Shown here piece by piece: positions 35,509-48,080 of a stretch of DNA of 64,000 nt. Numbering within the stretch: the first letter of the stretch is position 1; every line of letters starts with the position of its first letter. This DNA comes from Caulobacter mirabilis (GTDB lineage: Bacteria; Pseudomonadota; Alphaproteobacteria; Caulobacterales; Caulobacteraceae): the NCBI RefSeq assembly GCF_002749615.1, contig NZ_CP024201.1, forward strand, positions 4,513,266 through 4,577,265, read 5' to 3'. A program made the translations under genes and the position numbers. Under the pieces are notes generated by a model. The model saw only the letters and a program-made list of their open reading frames with translations, had not been told where the DNA came from and ran no database searches.

Positions 35509-35519
<11 letters not shown>
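35322..35519 (+). CDS. 65-aa ORF between gltD and gltB, unknown
   Basis: The ATG lies 5 bp after the gltD stop; the stop (35517-35519) falls inside the gltB coding sequence, 11 bp past its ATG, in another frame. The translation starts MSAHPSLKALWNLTQPEA, then has ADLATMFGLGGRPVPH and a polar C-terminus with repeated Pro/Ser/Gly. No Shine-Dalgarno is obvious. It fills the whole 192-bp gap between two genes that are usually close, and its position suggests translational coupling to gltB. It may also be chance open frame in GC-rich DNA. Confidence 0.45.
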
Positions 35520-40043
<4,524 letters not shown>

Positions 40044-40047
<4 letters not shown>

Positions 40048-41189
40048 AGCGGTTCCGGCCCCGTGTATCGCGCACGTGGTCGGATCAGCGCGCCGGTCTG
40101 GACCTGCTCGACGGCATGGGCCAGCCAGCCCGCCGTTCGCGCGACGGCGAACAGCCCGAACGGCGCGTCGGGCGGCAGGTCGAAGCGCGCCGCCAGAGCG
40201 GTCAGCGGGAAATCGATGTTGGCCGCCTCACCCGTGGCCGCCTCGACGGCGCTCTTCAGCGCGACATAGTCCGGCGGCGGGTCGAACCCAGTCAGCAGCG
40301 CCGCCGCCCGTGGATCGCCCTCGGGATACAGGGGGTGACCGAAACCGGGGATCGGGCCGGCGCGGGCCAACCGCCCAGCGACCGCCCCGTCCGGCCCGAT
40401 GCGGCGGCTCTCCTCGACCAGATTGATCACCCGGCCCGCCATGCCGCCGTGCAGCGGGCCGGACAGAGCAGACAGGCCGGCCAGGGCGGACGCGGCCAGC
40501 GAGGCGCCGGTTGAAGCCGTCACCCGTGCGGCGAAGGTCGAAGCGTTCAGCTCGTGATCCGCCAGCAGAACCAGCGCGCGCCGGATCGCGTCCGAGGCCT
40601 CAGGGCGCCCCCAGGCCGTCGCCAGCCGCGCGTGGATCGGCCCCGATGCGACGGCGCCCGCCGCCGCATCGGCGACCAGGTCCAGCAGGCCGGTGGCCTC
40701 GGCGGCCAGAGCCAGCGGCGCACGCCCGCGGGCCGGCGGATCGAGACCTGCCCGTTCCGCCAGGGCCGCGAACAGCCGAGGCCGGATCTCCGGAAGCGTC
40801 GGCGGCGGCGTACGAGCCTGCCCCTTCAGGACCGCGCCATGACCGCCGCGGAGCAGCCGCGCGACCGACTCAAGCGTGGCGCTCTCCGCCAGCTCGACAG
40901 CGCCGCGGCCGCGATAGAACAACCGCCCATGCGCCACGGTCGTGATTGCGGAGTCCAGAACCGGTTCGCCCCAGGCGATGGCGCCGGCCGCCACCTCGGA
41001 AGCCTTTCGGCCGCGACGTTTCCGGGCCTCCAGCTGACCGACATCCGACAGGCGGTAGCGGCTGCGACGCGGGTCACCTGGATCTGGCCGGGTCTCGATC
41101 CGCCCCCGGCTGACATAGGCGTACAGCGTCTGCGGCCGCACCCCCAGGCGCGCCATCGCCTCTTCCGCCGTCAGCCAGTCCCGATCCAT
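40044..41189 (-). CDS. citrate synthase-like protein fused to an N-terminal helix-turn-helix domain
   Basis: 381 aa from ATG 41189 (GTG at 41195 is possible). Residues 5-50 (LTAEEAMARLGVRPQTLYAY, then RSRYRLSDV) form an excisionase/MerR-like DNA-binding fold. The rest is a citrate synthase fold: ADHELNASTFAAR (H212), SGPLHGGM (H247), PGFGHPLYPEGDPRA (H285) and NIDFPL (D326), which matches the catalytic triad of the family. It may be both enzyme and regulator. It is divergent from a second citrate synthase gene, and the gap has repeats that touch its start. The 3' end overlaps the end of gltB. Confidence 0.85.
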
Positions 41190-41197
41190 CGCCACAT

Positions 41198-41222
41198 ATT
41201 GATTATATTGATCAAGATTGAC
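41198..41222. promoter_or_regulatory. three ATTGA repeats between the divergent citrate synthase genes
   Basis: ATTGA occurs at 41198, 41207 and 41217, spaced 9 and 10 bases, about one helical turn, in an AT-rich patch of very GC-rich DNA. TTGATCAA (41208-41215) in the centre is a perfect palindrome. The array starts three bases from the GTG and nine bases from the ATG of the leftward gene. It may be the operator of the HTH-fused protein, an inference only. Confidence 0.45.
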
Positions 41223-41272
41223 GATACCACGCGTCGCGGCGATCTGTCCTTGGGAAAGAGAAGGAGAGAGAC

Positions 41273-42358
41273 ATGTCGGACGGACTCGAGAACGTCGTCG
41301 CCGCGGAGACCGTGCTGTCGGAAGTCGACGGCCTGGGCGGGCGACTGGTGATCCGGGGCTGCTCGCTGGACGATCTGGCCGGGCACGCCAGCTTCGAGGA
41401 CGTGGTCCATCTGCTGTTCGACGGCTTTTACGAGGGCCTGCCGGCCGACGTCGGGCCCAGGCTCGGCGAAGCCAGGACGGCGGTCTTCACCGAAACCGCG
41501 GCCATCGACGACGGCCTTCTGGCGCTGGACCCGGTCGAAGGCATGCGCGCCCTGACCGCTCGACTGCCCGACGGCGACGATCTGGAGACGGCGCTCAGGC
41601 TGATCGCCGCCCCGGCGGTCTTCACCGCCGCCGTTCTGCGGGCCAAGGCCGGCCTCGCCCCCATCGCGCCCGACCCGACCCTGTCGCACAGCGCCGATAT
41701 TCTGCGGATGCTGCGCGGCGCGGCGGCGACCGACGCCGAGGCCCGCGCCCTGGACGCCTATCTGGTGACGGTCAGCGACCACGGCCTGAACGCCTCGACC
41801 TTCGCCGCCCGCGTGATCGCCTCGACCCGGGCCGGCCTCACCTCCGCCGTGCTCGGCGGCGTCTCGGCGTTGAAGGGTCCGCTGCACGGCGGCGCGCCGG
41901 GGCCGGTGATCGAGATGCTGGACGCCATCGGCTCGCCCGGCGACGCCCGTCCCTGGCTGGAGAACGCCCTCGACCATGGCGAGCGGCTGATGGGCTTTGG
42001 TCATCGCGTCTATCGGGTCCGCGACCCCCGCGCCGACGCCCTGAAGGCCGCCGTACGGCGGCTGACCGCGGGCTCGAACACGGCCCCCGGCCGCCTGGCC
42101 TTCGCCGAAGCCGTGGAGAGCGCCGCCCTGGCCATCCTGCAGGAACGCAAGCCCGACCGTTCGCTGCAGACCAACGTCGAGTTCTACACCGCGCTGCTGC
42201 TCGAAGCCCTGGCCTTCCCGCCCGCCGCCTTCACTGGCGTGTTCGCCATGGGGCGCGTCGCCGGCTGGCTGGCCCACGCTCGCGAGCAACTGGCCGGCGG
42301 CCGCCTGATCCGGCCCCAGTCGGTCTATGTCGGCCCGCAGCCGCGGCAGGCGGCCTGA
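41273..42358 (+). CDS. citrate synthase/methylcitrate synthase family protein
   Basis: 361 aa. VSDHGLNASTFAAR (H170), KGPLHGGA (H205) and MGFGHRVYRVRDPRA (H244) match the conserved histidines. The catalytic aspartate of E. coli GltA (Asp362, motif NVDFY) is glutamate here: E303 in NVEFYTALL. The protein is shorter than the main TCA-cycle enzyme and is paired with a divergent HTH-fused relative, so it is probably a paralogue with another acyl-CoA substrate rather than the housekeeping enzyme. A Shine-Dalgarno AAGGAGAGAG is about 5 bases before the ATG. Confidence 0.85.
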   Translation: MSDGLENVVAAETVLSEVDGLGGRLVIRGCSLDDLAGHASFEDVVHLLFDGFYEGLPADVGPRLGEARTAVFTETAAIDDGLLALDPVEGMRALTARLPDGDDLETALRLIAAPAVFTAAVLRAKAGLAPIAPDPTLSHSADILRMLRGAAATDAEARALDAYLVTVSDHGLNASTFAARVIASTRAGLTSAVLGGVSALKGPLHGGAPGPVIEMLDAIGSPGDARPWLENALDHGERLMGFGHRVYRVRDPRADALKAAVRRLTAGSNTAPGRLAFAEAVESAALAILQERKPDRSLQTNVEFYTALLLEALAFPPAAFTGVFAMGRVAGWLAHAREQLAGGRLIRPQSVYVGPQPRQAA

Positions 42359-42366
42359 CCCCCTTA

Positions 42367-42439
42367 GGGGACCTGTACTCGCAGAGCACGTGTCCCCGGC
42401 CTTCGAAAGGGGACACGTACGCTAGGCGTACATGTCCCC
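42367..42439. repeat. two tandem GGGGACA/TGTCCCC palindromes
   Basis: Between the citrate synthase gene and fzlA. The second unit (42409-42439) is a hairpin with 14-bp arms (GGGGACACGTACGC / GCGTACATGTCCCC, one mismatch) around TAG; the first (42367-42397) has 6-bp outer arms. A related unit is at 46492-46522. The shared edge is TGTCCCCGGC. Probably a dispersed palindromic repeat family. Confidence 0.6.
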
Positions 42440-42545
42440 TTCGTCACGGCGAGGCTTTCACGAAAAAGTCCTGAGAAATCGGCGCAGTAAACGCCGCCTT
42501 AACGGGCGGACGGGCTGAATGCACAGCTGATTCCCCCGGGCTGCC

Positions 42546-43232
42546 ATGAGCGTCGAACGCACTCTCCACCACTTCCCCCTCGACCCCGCCTCGCGGCAGG
42601 TCCGGCTGGCGCTGGGCGAAAAGCGCCTGCCTTTCGCCGAGACGCATGTGCGATGGTGGGAGCAGCCTGACGACTTCATCGCCCTGAACCCGTCGGGCGT
42701 GCCGCCGGTCCTGGTCGAGGAGACCTCGAAGGGGCGGCTGGCGGTCTGCGAGACCCGCGCCATCCTCGAGCACATCGAGGAACAGAACCCCGAACCGCCG
42801 CTGCTCGGCCGCGATCCGGCCGAACGGGCCGAGGCTCGCCGACTGCTGCAATGGTTCGACCGCAAGTTCGACGCCGAGGTGTCCGCCTTCCTGCTGCACG
42901 AGAAGATGGAGAAGCGGCTGCTCGGCTACGGCGCGCCGGACCTGGCCAATCTGCGCCAGGGACGAGAAGCGCTGCGCCACCACCTGCGCTACATCGAACA
43001 CCTGCTGGCCGAGCGCGACTGGCTGGCGGGGCGGCGCATCTCGCTGGCCGACATGGCCGCCGCCGCGCACATCTCGGTCATCGACTATTTCGGCGACGTG
43101 CCTTGGAACGACGTTCCCGTCGCCCGGACGTGGTACATGAAGATCAAGTCCCGTCCCTGCTTCCGCCCCCTCCTGGTCGACCGTTGGCCGGGGATGGCGC
43201 CGGCGCCGCACTATCACGATCTTGATTTCTGA
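42546..43232 (+). CDS. fzlA: FtsZ-binding glutathione S-transferase-like protein FzlA
   Basis: 228 aa GST fold: thioredoxin-like N-terminus (LHHFPLDPASRQVRLALGEK, NPSGVPPVLVEE, ETRAILEHIEE) and helical C-terminus. The characteristic C-terminal end PHYHDLDF and the run RPCFRPLLVDRWPGM fit the alphaproteobacterial FzlA, which binds FtsZ, curves its filaments and is needed for division and activation of FtsW in Caulobacter; no GST activity is known. The start is ATG 42546. It overlaps queG by 11 bp, the order seen in Caulobacter. Confidence 0.9.
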   Translation: MSVERTLHHFPLDPASRQVRLALGEKRLPFAETHVRWWEQPDDFIALNPSGVPPVLVEETSKGRLAVCETRAILEHIEEQNPEPPLLGRDPAERAEARRLLQWFDRKFDAEVSAFLLHEKMEKRLLGYGAPDLANLRQGREALRHHLRYIEHLLAERDWLAGRRISLADMAAAAHISVIDYFGDVPWNDVPVARTWYMKIKSRPCFRPLLVDRWPGMAPAPHYHDLDF

Positions 43233-44277
43233 CGACACGAACGATCGCATCCGCCAACGGGCCAGAAGCCTGGGGTTCGACGTCGTCGGTTTCGCCTCGG
43301 CCGCCGACGCCTGGCCGGCCGGCGAGCGGCTGCGCCAGTTCGTCGCCGAGGGCCTGCACGGCCAGATGGGCTGGCTGGAGGAGACTCTGGACCGGCGCGC
43401 CCATCCCACGGGAATGTGGGCTGAAGGCCGCAGCGCCGTCATGCTGGGCATGAACTACGGCCCGGACGCCGATCCGCTGGAGCGGCTGAAGGAACGGTCG
43501 ACCGGGATCATCTCCGCCTACGCCCAGGGCGACGACTATCACGACCTGATCAAGGGCAAGCTCAAGAACCTGGCGGGCTGGATGAAGGCCAGGTTCGGCG
43601 GCGAGGTGAAGGTGTTCGTCGACACCGCGCCCCTGATGGAAAAGCCGCTGGCCCAGCGGGCCGGCCTGGGGTGGCAGGGCAAACACACCAACCTGGTTTC
43701 CCGCGAGCTGGGCTCGTGGCTGTTCCTGGGTTCCGTGCTGATCTCGGTGGACCTGGAACACGACTCGCCAGAGATCGACCGCTGCGGATCATGCCGAGCC
43801 TGCCTCGACATCTGCCCGACGAAAGCCTTCCTCGGGCCCTACCGGCTCGATGCAAGGCGCTGCATCTCCTACCTGACGATCGAGCACGACGGCCCGATCC
43901 CCGAGGACCTGCGACCCGCGCTCGGCAACCGCATCTACGGCTGCGACGATTGCCTGGCCGTCTGCCCCTGGAACAAGTTCGCCGAGACCTCACGTCAGGC
44001 CCAGTTCCAGGCGCGCCAGGCCCTCCGCGCGCCCAAGCTGTCGGAGCTGGCTGCTCTGGACGACGAAGGCTTTCGATTCGTGTTCAGGCGCAGCGCCGTG
44101 CAGCGCATCGGTCGCGACCGTTTCATCCGCAACGTGCTCTACGCCGTCGGCAACAGCGGCGATCCCGCGTTGTTGCCGACGGCCGAACGCCTGCTCGACG
44201 ATCCCGATCCCGTCGTCCGCGACGCGGCCCACTGGGCCGTCAGTCGGCTGAAAGGCGCGCCGCCAGCCGCTGCATGA
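43222..44277 (+). CDS. queG: epoxyqueuosine reductase QueG
   Basis: 351 aa. Reduces epoxyqueuosine to queuosine in tRNA wobble positions, using cobalamin. Two ferredoxin-like 4Fe-4S clusters are clear: CGSCRACLDICP and CDDCLAVCPW. The C-terminal HEAT-like end (FIRNVLYAVGNSGDPALLPT) contacts tRNA. The start is TTG at 43222, overlapping the fzlA end. The 3' end overlaps the convergent argE coding region by about 38 bp, which is unusually long but both frames look intact. Confidence 0.94.
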   Translation: MISDDTNDRIRQRARSLGFDVVGFASAADAWPAGERLRQFVAEGLHGQMGWLEETLDRRAHPTGMWAEGRSAVMLGMNYGPDADPLERLKERSTGIISAYAQGDDYHDLIKGKLKNLAGWMKARFGGEVKVFVDTAPLMEKPLAQRAGLGWQGKHTNLVSRELGSWLFLGSVLISVDLEHDSPEIDRCGSCRACLDICPTKAFLGPYRLDARRCISYLTIEHDGPIPEDLRPALGNRIYGCDDCLAVCPWNKFAETSRQAQFQARQALRAPKLSELAALDDEGFRFVFRRSAVQRIGRDRFIRNVLYAVGNSGDPALLPTAERLLDDPDPVVRDAAHWAVSRLKGAPPAAA

Positions 44278-45409
44278 AGGCCGCGCCCTGCCGCATCTGG
44301 TCGATCGCGACATATTCGTCCGGCTGGTGCGCCTGGTCGATATAGCCGGGACCGCAGATCACGCTGGAGAAGCCCGCGCCCTGGAACTGCCCGCCCTCGG
44401 AAGCGTAGGGCACGACCCGCAGCGGGCTGTTGTCGCCGACCAGGCCGCGGACGAAGGCCTCGGCCGCACCCTCCCGTTCAGGGGCCATCGGCGGGACATC
44501 GGCGATAACCTCGAACACCGCGCCGCAGGCCGGGTCGCGGGCCTTGAGCCGAACGTCCAGCTCGGCCACCTGCGCCCGGAAGCCGGTCAGGAGATCCAGG
44601 GTCCGGCTGCCGGGCTCCGCCCGGATGTCGAAGACGATCTCGCAACGCCGGGCCAGGATGTTGGCCGCCGTGCCGCCGTCGATCCGGCCGATGCTCAGGG
44701 TGTGGCCCTTGGGTTCGAACGGCGAGGCCGGGTCCGCCGCGTCCGCCATACCGTCGGACAACGTCTTCAGCGCCGCGATCAGTTCGGCGGCGGCCATGTT
44801 GGCGGAAAGGCCCAGGTGCGGCTGGCTGGAATGGGCCTCGCGGCCCGTCACCACCACCCGGAAGAAGCCGGCGCCCTTGTGACCGCTGACCGCCTTCATG
44901 CCTGAGGGCTCGCCGATCACCGCCAGCGCCGGTCGCGGCAGGTCGCGAGCGATCACCGCGATCATGTCCGGCGCGCCGAAACAGCCGGTCTCCTCGTCGT
45001 AGGAGAAGGCCAGATGCACGGGCCGCTTGAGACCGGCGGCCTGGAAGTCCGGCACGGCGGCCAGGGCCAGGGCGATGAAGCCTTTCATGTCGGCGGTCCC
45101 CCGCCCGAACAACCGCCCATCCCGCTCGGTCAGTTCGAAAGGCGGCGAAGTCCAGGGCTGACCGTCGACCGGCACGACGTCGGTGTGGCCCGACAGGATC
45201 ACGCCGCCCTCCGCATCCGGGCCGACGCTGGCCAGCAGGTTCGACTTGTCGCCGTCGTGGTTCGGGATCCGGCGTGAGGCGACGCCCTCGCCCGCCAGAT
45301 AGTGTTCAACCCAGTCGATCAGAGCCAGGTTCGACCCTCGCGAGGTCGTGTCGAAGCTCACCAGCTTGCCGAGAATTTCGATGGCGCGGTCAGTCAGGGC
45401 GTCGGTCAT
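44240..45409 (-). CDS. argE: acetylornithine deacetylase
   Basis: 389 aa M20 metallopeptidase fold. LSGHTDVVPVDGQPW with the first zinc histidine, GRGTADMKGF with the bridging aspartate, and YDEETGCFG with the general base are intact; SEGGQFQGAG lies near the end. It removes acetate from N-acetylornithine in arginine synthesis. Related M20 members (succinyl-diaminopimelate desuccinylase) are possible but GGQF/ICGPGYIDQAHQPDEY supports ArgE. Start ATG at 45409; it is divergent from purU across a repeat-filled gap. Confidence 0.9.
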   Translation of the reverse strand: MTDALTDRAIEILGKLVSFDTTSRGSNLALIDWVEHYLAGEGVASRRIPNHDGDKSNLLASVGPDAEGGVILSGHTDVVPVDGQPWTSPPFELTERDGRLFGRGTADMKGFIALALAAVPDFQAAGLKRPVHLAFSYDEETGCFGAPDMIAVIARDLPRPALAVIGEPSGMKAVSGHKGAGFFRVVVTGREAHSSQPHLGLSANMAAAELIAALKTLSDGMADAADPASPFEPKGHTLSIGRIDGGTAANILARRCEIVFDIRAEPGSRTLDLLTGFRAQVAELDVRLKARDPACGAVFEVIADVPPMAPEREGAAEAFVRGLVGDNSPLRVVPYASEGGQFQGAGFSSVICGPGYIDQAHQPDEYVAIDQMRQGAAFMQRLAARLSAD

Positions 45410-45427
45410 GGATCCTACCTAGGCGAT

Positions 45428-45536
45428 CCTCTCCCGCGGGGGGAGGGGGAGCACGCCGCGGACGTGACGGAGGGGGGTCCAGGGCCGAAGCTCCTCTCCA
45501 CCACGCTTCGGATGCCCCCCTCCCAAGAGGGAGAGG
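45428..45536. repeat. 109-bp imperfect inverted repeat (CCTCTCCC ... GGGAGAGG)
   Basis: Outer 8-bp arms CCTCTCCC (45428) and GGGAGAGG (45529) enclose purine-rich and pyrimidine-rich inner arms (GGGGAGGGGGA versus CCCCCCTCCC). It fills the argE-purU divergent gap. The type is common in GC-rich alphaproteobacterial intergenic regions. The final GAGAGGTTTT looks like a terminator, but no gene ends there. Confidence 0.55.
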
Positions 45537-45616
45537 TTTTGCGCGCGGCGGCCTCCGCGTCGCCATTCGCGCAAGCTCTTGCCCCGGAACCGCCCGCCGC
45601 TTAAGGCGAAGCCCTC

Positions 45617-46474
45617 ATGTCGACCCAAGGCCTCATCCTCACCCTGTCCTGCCCCGACCGCCGGGGCATCGTCGCCGCTGTCTCCGCCTTCCTGGCCGAG
45701 CGCGACTGCAACATCCTGGACGCCCAGCAGTACGACGACCCCGAGACCGGGGCCTTCTTCATGCGGGTCGTGTTCGCGCCGGACGGCCACGCCGCCGACG
45801 CGCTGCGCGAGCAGTTCGAGGCCGTGGCGACGGTCTTCGCCATGCGCTGGAGCCTGCGCGACCCGGCGGTGCGCAAGAAGGTGATGATCCTGGCCAGCCT
45901 GTCGGACCACTGCCTGGCCGACCTGCTGTACCGCTGGCGGATCGGCGAACTGGACATGGACATCGCCGGGGTGATCTCGAACCATCCCGCCTCGACCTAT
46001 CGCCATGTCGACCTCGGCGACCTGCCGTTCCACCACCTGCCGGTCAGCAAGGCCACCAAGCTGGAGCAGGAGGCGGAGGTCTGGCGGCTGATCCGCGACA
46101 CCGGCGCGGACCTGGTCGTGCTCGCCCGCTACATGCAGGTTCTGTCCGACGGGCTGGCCGCCAAGCTGGAAGGCCGCTGCATCAACATCCACCACTCCTT
46201 CCTGCCCGGGTTCAAAGGCGCCAAGCCCTATCACCAGGCCCACGCTCGCGGGGTGAAGGTCATCGGCGCCTCGGCCCACTATGTGACCAGCGACCTCGAC
46301 GAGGGTCCGATCATCGAGCAGGACGTCGAACGCATCAGCCACCGCGACACGCCCGAGGACCTGATCCGCAAGGGCCGCGACATCGAGCGTCGCGTCCTGG
46401 CCAGGGCCCTACGCTGGGCGCTCGAGGATCGCGTCCTGCTGAACGGCCGCAAGACCGTCGTCTTCACCGACTGA
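45617..46474 (+). CDS. purU: formyltetrahydrofolate deformylase
   Basis: 285 aa. N-terminal ACT domain (about residues 5-80: LILTLSCPDRRGIVAAVSAF) and C-terminal formyltransferase fold with NIHHSFLPGFKGAKPYHQAH and GASAHYVTSDLDEGPII, which include the catalytic Asn/His/Asp set. It hydrolyses 10-formyl-THF to formate and THF, balancing one-carbon pools. The ATG at 45617 follows CGCCGCTTAAGGCGAAG without a strong Shine-Dalgarno. Single gene, divergent from argE. Confidence 0.94.
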   Translation: MSTQGLILTLSCPDRRGIVAAVSAFLAERDCNILDAQQYDDPETGAFFMRVVFAPDGHAADALREQFEAVATVFAMRWSLRDPAVRKKVMILASLSDHCLADLLYRWRIGELDMDIAGVISNHPASTYRHVDLGDLPFHHLPVSKATKLEQEAEVWRLIRDTGADLVVLARYMQVLSDGLAAKLEGRCINIHHSFLPGFKGAKPYHQAHARGVKVIGASAHYVTSDLDEGPIIEQDVERISHRDTPEDLIRKGRDIERRVLARALRWALEDRVLLNGRKTVVFTD

Positions 46475-46491
46475 CTTCACCAGGCTCCACC

Positions 46492-46522
46492 GGGACATGC
46501 TCCGCGCAGCGGTGCGTGTCCC
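46492..46522. repeat. GGGACATGC/GCGTGTCCC palindrome
   Basis: Hairpin with 14-bp arms and two mismatches (GGGACATGCTCCGC / GCGGTGCGTGTCCC) 18 bases after the purU stop. It shares the TGTCCCCGGC edge with the repeats at 42367-42439. There is no T tract, so it is not a classical terminator. Confidence 0.5.
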
Positions 46523-46551
46523 CGGCTTGACTCGTTTCTTTACCGCTCGTA

Positions 46552-46585
46552 TTTAGCAATTACGTTAATTAACACGTTGGCTAAA
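46552..46585. promoter_or_regulatory. concentric palindrome over the arsR-family start codon (candidate operator)
   Basis: The perfect 10-bp palindrome GTTAATTAAC (46564-46573) and an outer pair TTTAGC (46552) / GCTAAA (46580) share one centre. The last A is the first base of the ATG. Binding here would block initiation, which suggests autorepression by the ArsR-family protein. Confidence 0.55.
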
Positions 46586-46935
46586 TGAATACGCCAGACC
46601 CCCTCTCCGCCACGCTCTCGGCCCTCGCCGACCCGACCCGCCGGGCGATCCTGGCGCGGCTGGCCCGGGGCGAGGCGACCGTGAACGAACTGGCGGCGCC
46701 GTTCGACATCAGCCTGCCGGCCGTATCGCGGCACCTGAAGGTCCTGGAGCAGGCCGGCCTGATCTCCCGCGGCCGCGAGGCGCAGTGGCGCCCCTGCCGG
46801 CTGGAAGCCGCCCCGCTGGAGGCGGTGGCCGGCTGGGTCGAACGCTATCGCCGCTTCTGGGACGGCAGTTTCGACCGCATGGACGACTACATCGCGCAAC
46901 TCACGAAAGGCGACCCCGATGGCGACCGTCACTGA
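46585..46935 (+). CDS. ArsR-family winged-helix regulator
   Basis: 116 aa. The winged helix spans residues 10-80: LADPTRRAILARLARGEATV and LPAVSRHLKVLEQAGLISRG, which contain the recognition helix. The metal-binding CxC of ArsR/SmtB is absent (only one cysteine, in WRPCRLE), so the inducer is unlikely to be a metal bound in the alpha-3 site. This subgroup (YuzN/SdpR-like) usually precedes an SRPBCC/AHSA1 gene, as it does here with a 17-bp overlap. A strong palindrome covers its start. Confidence 0.9.
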   Translation: MNTPDPLSATLSALADPTRRAILARLARGEATVNELAAPFDISLPAVSRHLKVLEQAGLISRGREAQWRPCRLEAAPLEAVAGWVERYRRFWDGSFDRMDDYIAQLTKGDPDGDRH

Positions 46936-47401
46936 GGCCCGCGCGATCGGCGACGATGCGCTGGAGATCGTCCGCGTCATCGACGCGCCCGTCGCCCTGG
47001 TCTTCCGCCTCTGGGAAAGCTGGGAACACGCGATCCGCTGGTGGGGGCCGAAGGAGTTCACCTGCACCCTGTTCGAGACGGATTTCCGCCCGGGCGGAGC
47101 CTGGCGGGCGCACATGGTTTCGGACCAGTACGGCGAGGGCCGGATGGGCGGCGTCTACCGCGAGATCGTGCGGGAGAAGCGACTGGTCTTCACCTTCGCC
47201 TGGGACGAGGGCTTCGGTCCGCCGCTCGACACCATCGTCACCGTCACCTTCGAAGAGAAGGACGGCCGAACGATCCAGACCTTCCACCAGACTCCGTTCA
47301 CAGACGTCGCGGTCCGCGACAGCCACATCGGCGGCTGGGCCAGCTTCGTCGAGAAGGAAGCCGACTACGCAGAGGCCCTCGCCAAGGAGACCGCCCGATG
47401 A
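46919..47401 (+). CDS. SRPBCC (AHSA1-like) family protein
   Basis: 160 aa. Helix-grip fold pattern: EIVRVIDAPVALVFRLWESW at the start, then WWGPKEFTCTLFETDFRPGG and GGWASFVEKEADYAEAL at the end. These proteins bind hydrophobic ligands; the ligand here is unknown. It overlaps the ArsR-family gene by 17 bp and the following GST gene by 4 bp, forming a three-gene operon typical of a sensor/regulator with a detoxification partner. Confidence 0.87.
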   Translation: MATVTEARAIGDDALEIVRVIDAPVALVFRLWESWEHAIRWWGPKEFTCTLFETDFRPGGAWRAHMVSDQYGEGRMGGVYREIVREKRLVFTFAWDEGFGPPLDTIVTVTFEEKDGRTIQTFHQTPFTDVAVRDSHIGGWASFVEKEADYAEALAKETAR

Positions 47402-48042
47402 TCACCATCACCGCGTTCCGCTCCGTCCCGCCGCTCGCCCAAGGCCTGGTGCGTGATCTGCGCGTGCGTTGGGCCCTGGAGGAGGCCGGCCTGACCTACC
47501 GGGTGAACCTGATCACCCTGGCCGACAAGAACACCGCCGCCCATATGGCGCTCCAGCCGTTCGGCCAGGTGCCGGTCTACGAGGAGGCCGGCCTGAAACT
47601 CTTCGAGTCCGGCGCCATCGTGCTGCATGTCGCCGCCAAGTCGGACGCCCTTCGCCCGACCGATCCGACGGGCGCGGCGCGGATGACCTGCTGGGTCCTG
47701 GCGGCGCTGAATTCGATCGAAACGGCAGTCACCGACCTGGCGCATATTGATCTGTTCCACAGCGGCGAAGCCTGGACGATCGAACGCCGCCCGCAGGCCG
47801 AGGCCTTCCTTCGCCTGCGCCTGGAGCAGCTGTCGGACTGGCTCGGCGAGCGCGATTGGCTCGAAGACCGCTTCACGGCCGGCGACCTGATGATGGCCAC
47901 GGTGCTGCGCATCCTGCGGCACACGACCATCGTCGCCGAGGTCCCGAGGCTGGACGCCTATCTGAAGCGTTGCGAGGCGCGACCGGCGTTTCAGCGCGCG
48001 CTGAACGGCCAGATGTCCGACTTCGAGCCCTGGGCGGCCTGA
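47398..48042 (+). CDS. glutathione S-transferase family protein
   Basis: 214 aa. N-terminal thioredoxin fold (RVRWALEEAGLTYRVNLITL, then FGQVPVYEEAGLKLFESGAI with the cis-proline VPVY and ESGAI glutathione motif) and helical C-terminus (AEAFLRLRLEQLSDWLGERD, FTAGDLMMATVLRIL). The N-terminal serine/tyrosine for catalysis is not obvious. ATG at 47398 overlaps the SRPBCC stop. Third gene of the ArsR-SRPBCC-GST operon. The frame extends upstream to 47041 antiphase inside the previous gene. Confidence 0.9.
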   Translation: MITITAFRSVPPLAQGLVRDLRVRWALEEAGLTYRVNLITLADKNTAAHMALQPFGQVPVYEEAGLKLFESGAIVLHVAAKSDALRPTDPTGAARMTCWVLAALNSIETAVTDLAHIDLFHSGEAWTIERRPQAEAFLRLRLEQLSDWLGERDWLEDRFTAGDLMMATVLRILRHTTIVAEVPRLDAYLKRCEARPAFQRALNGQMSDFEPWAA

Positions 48043-48080
48043 GGGTTCCCGACGCGCGGGTCTTCTGACAGCCTCGCCGC

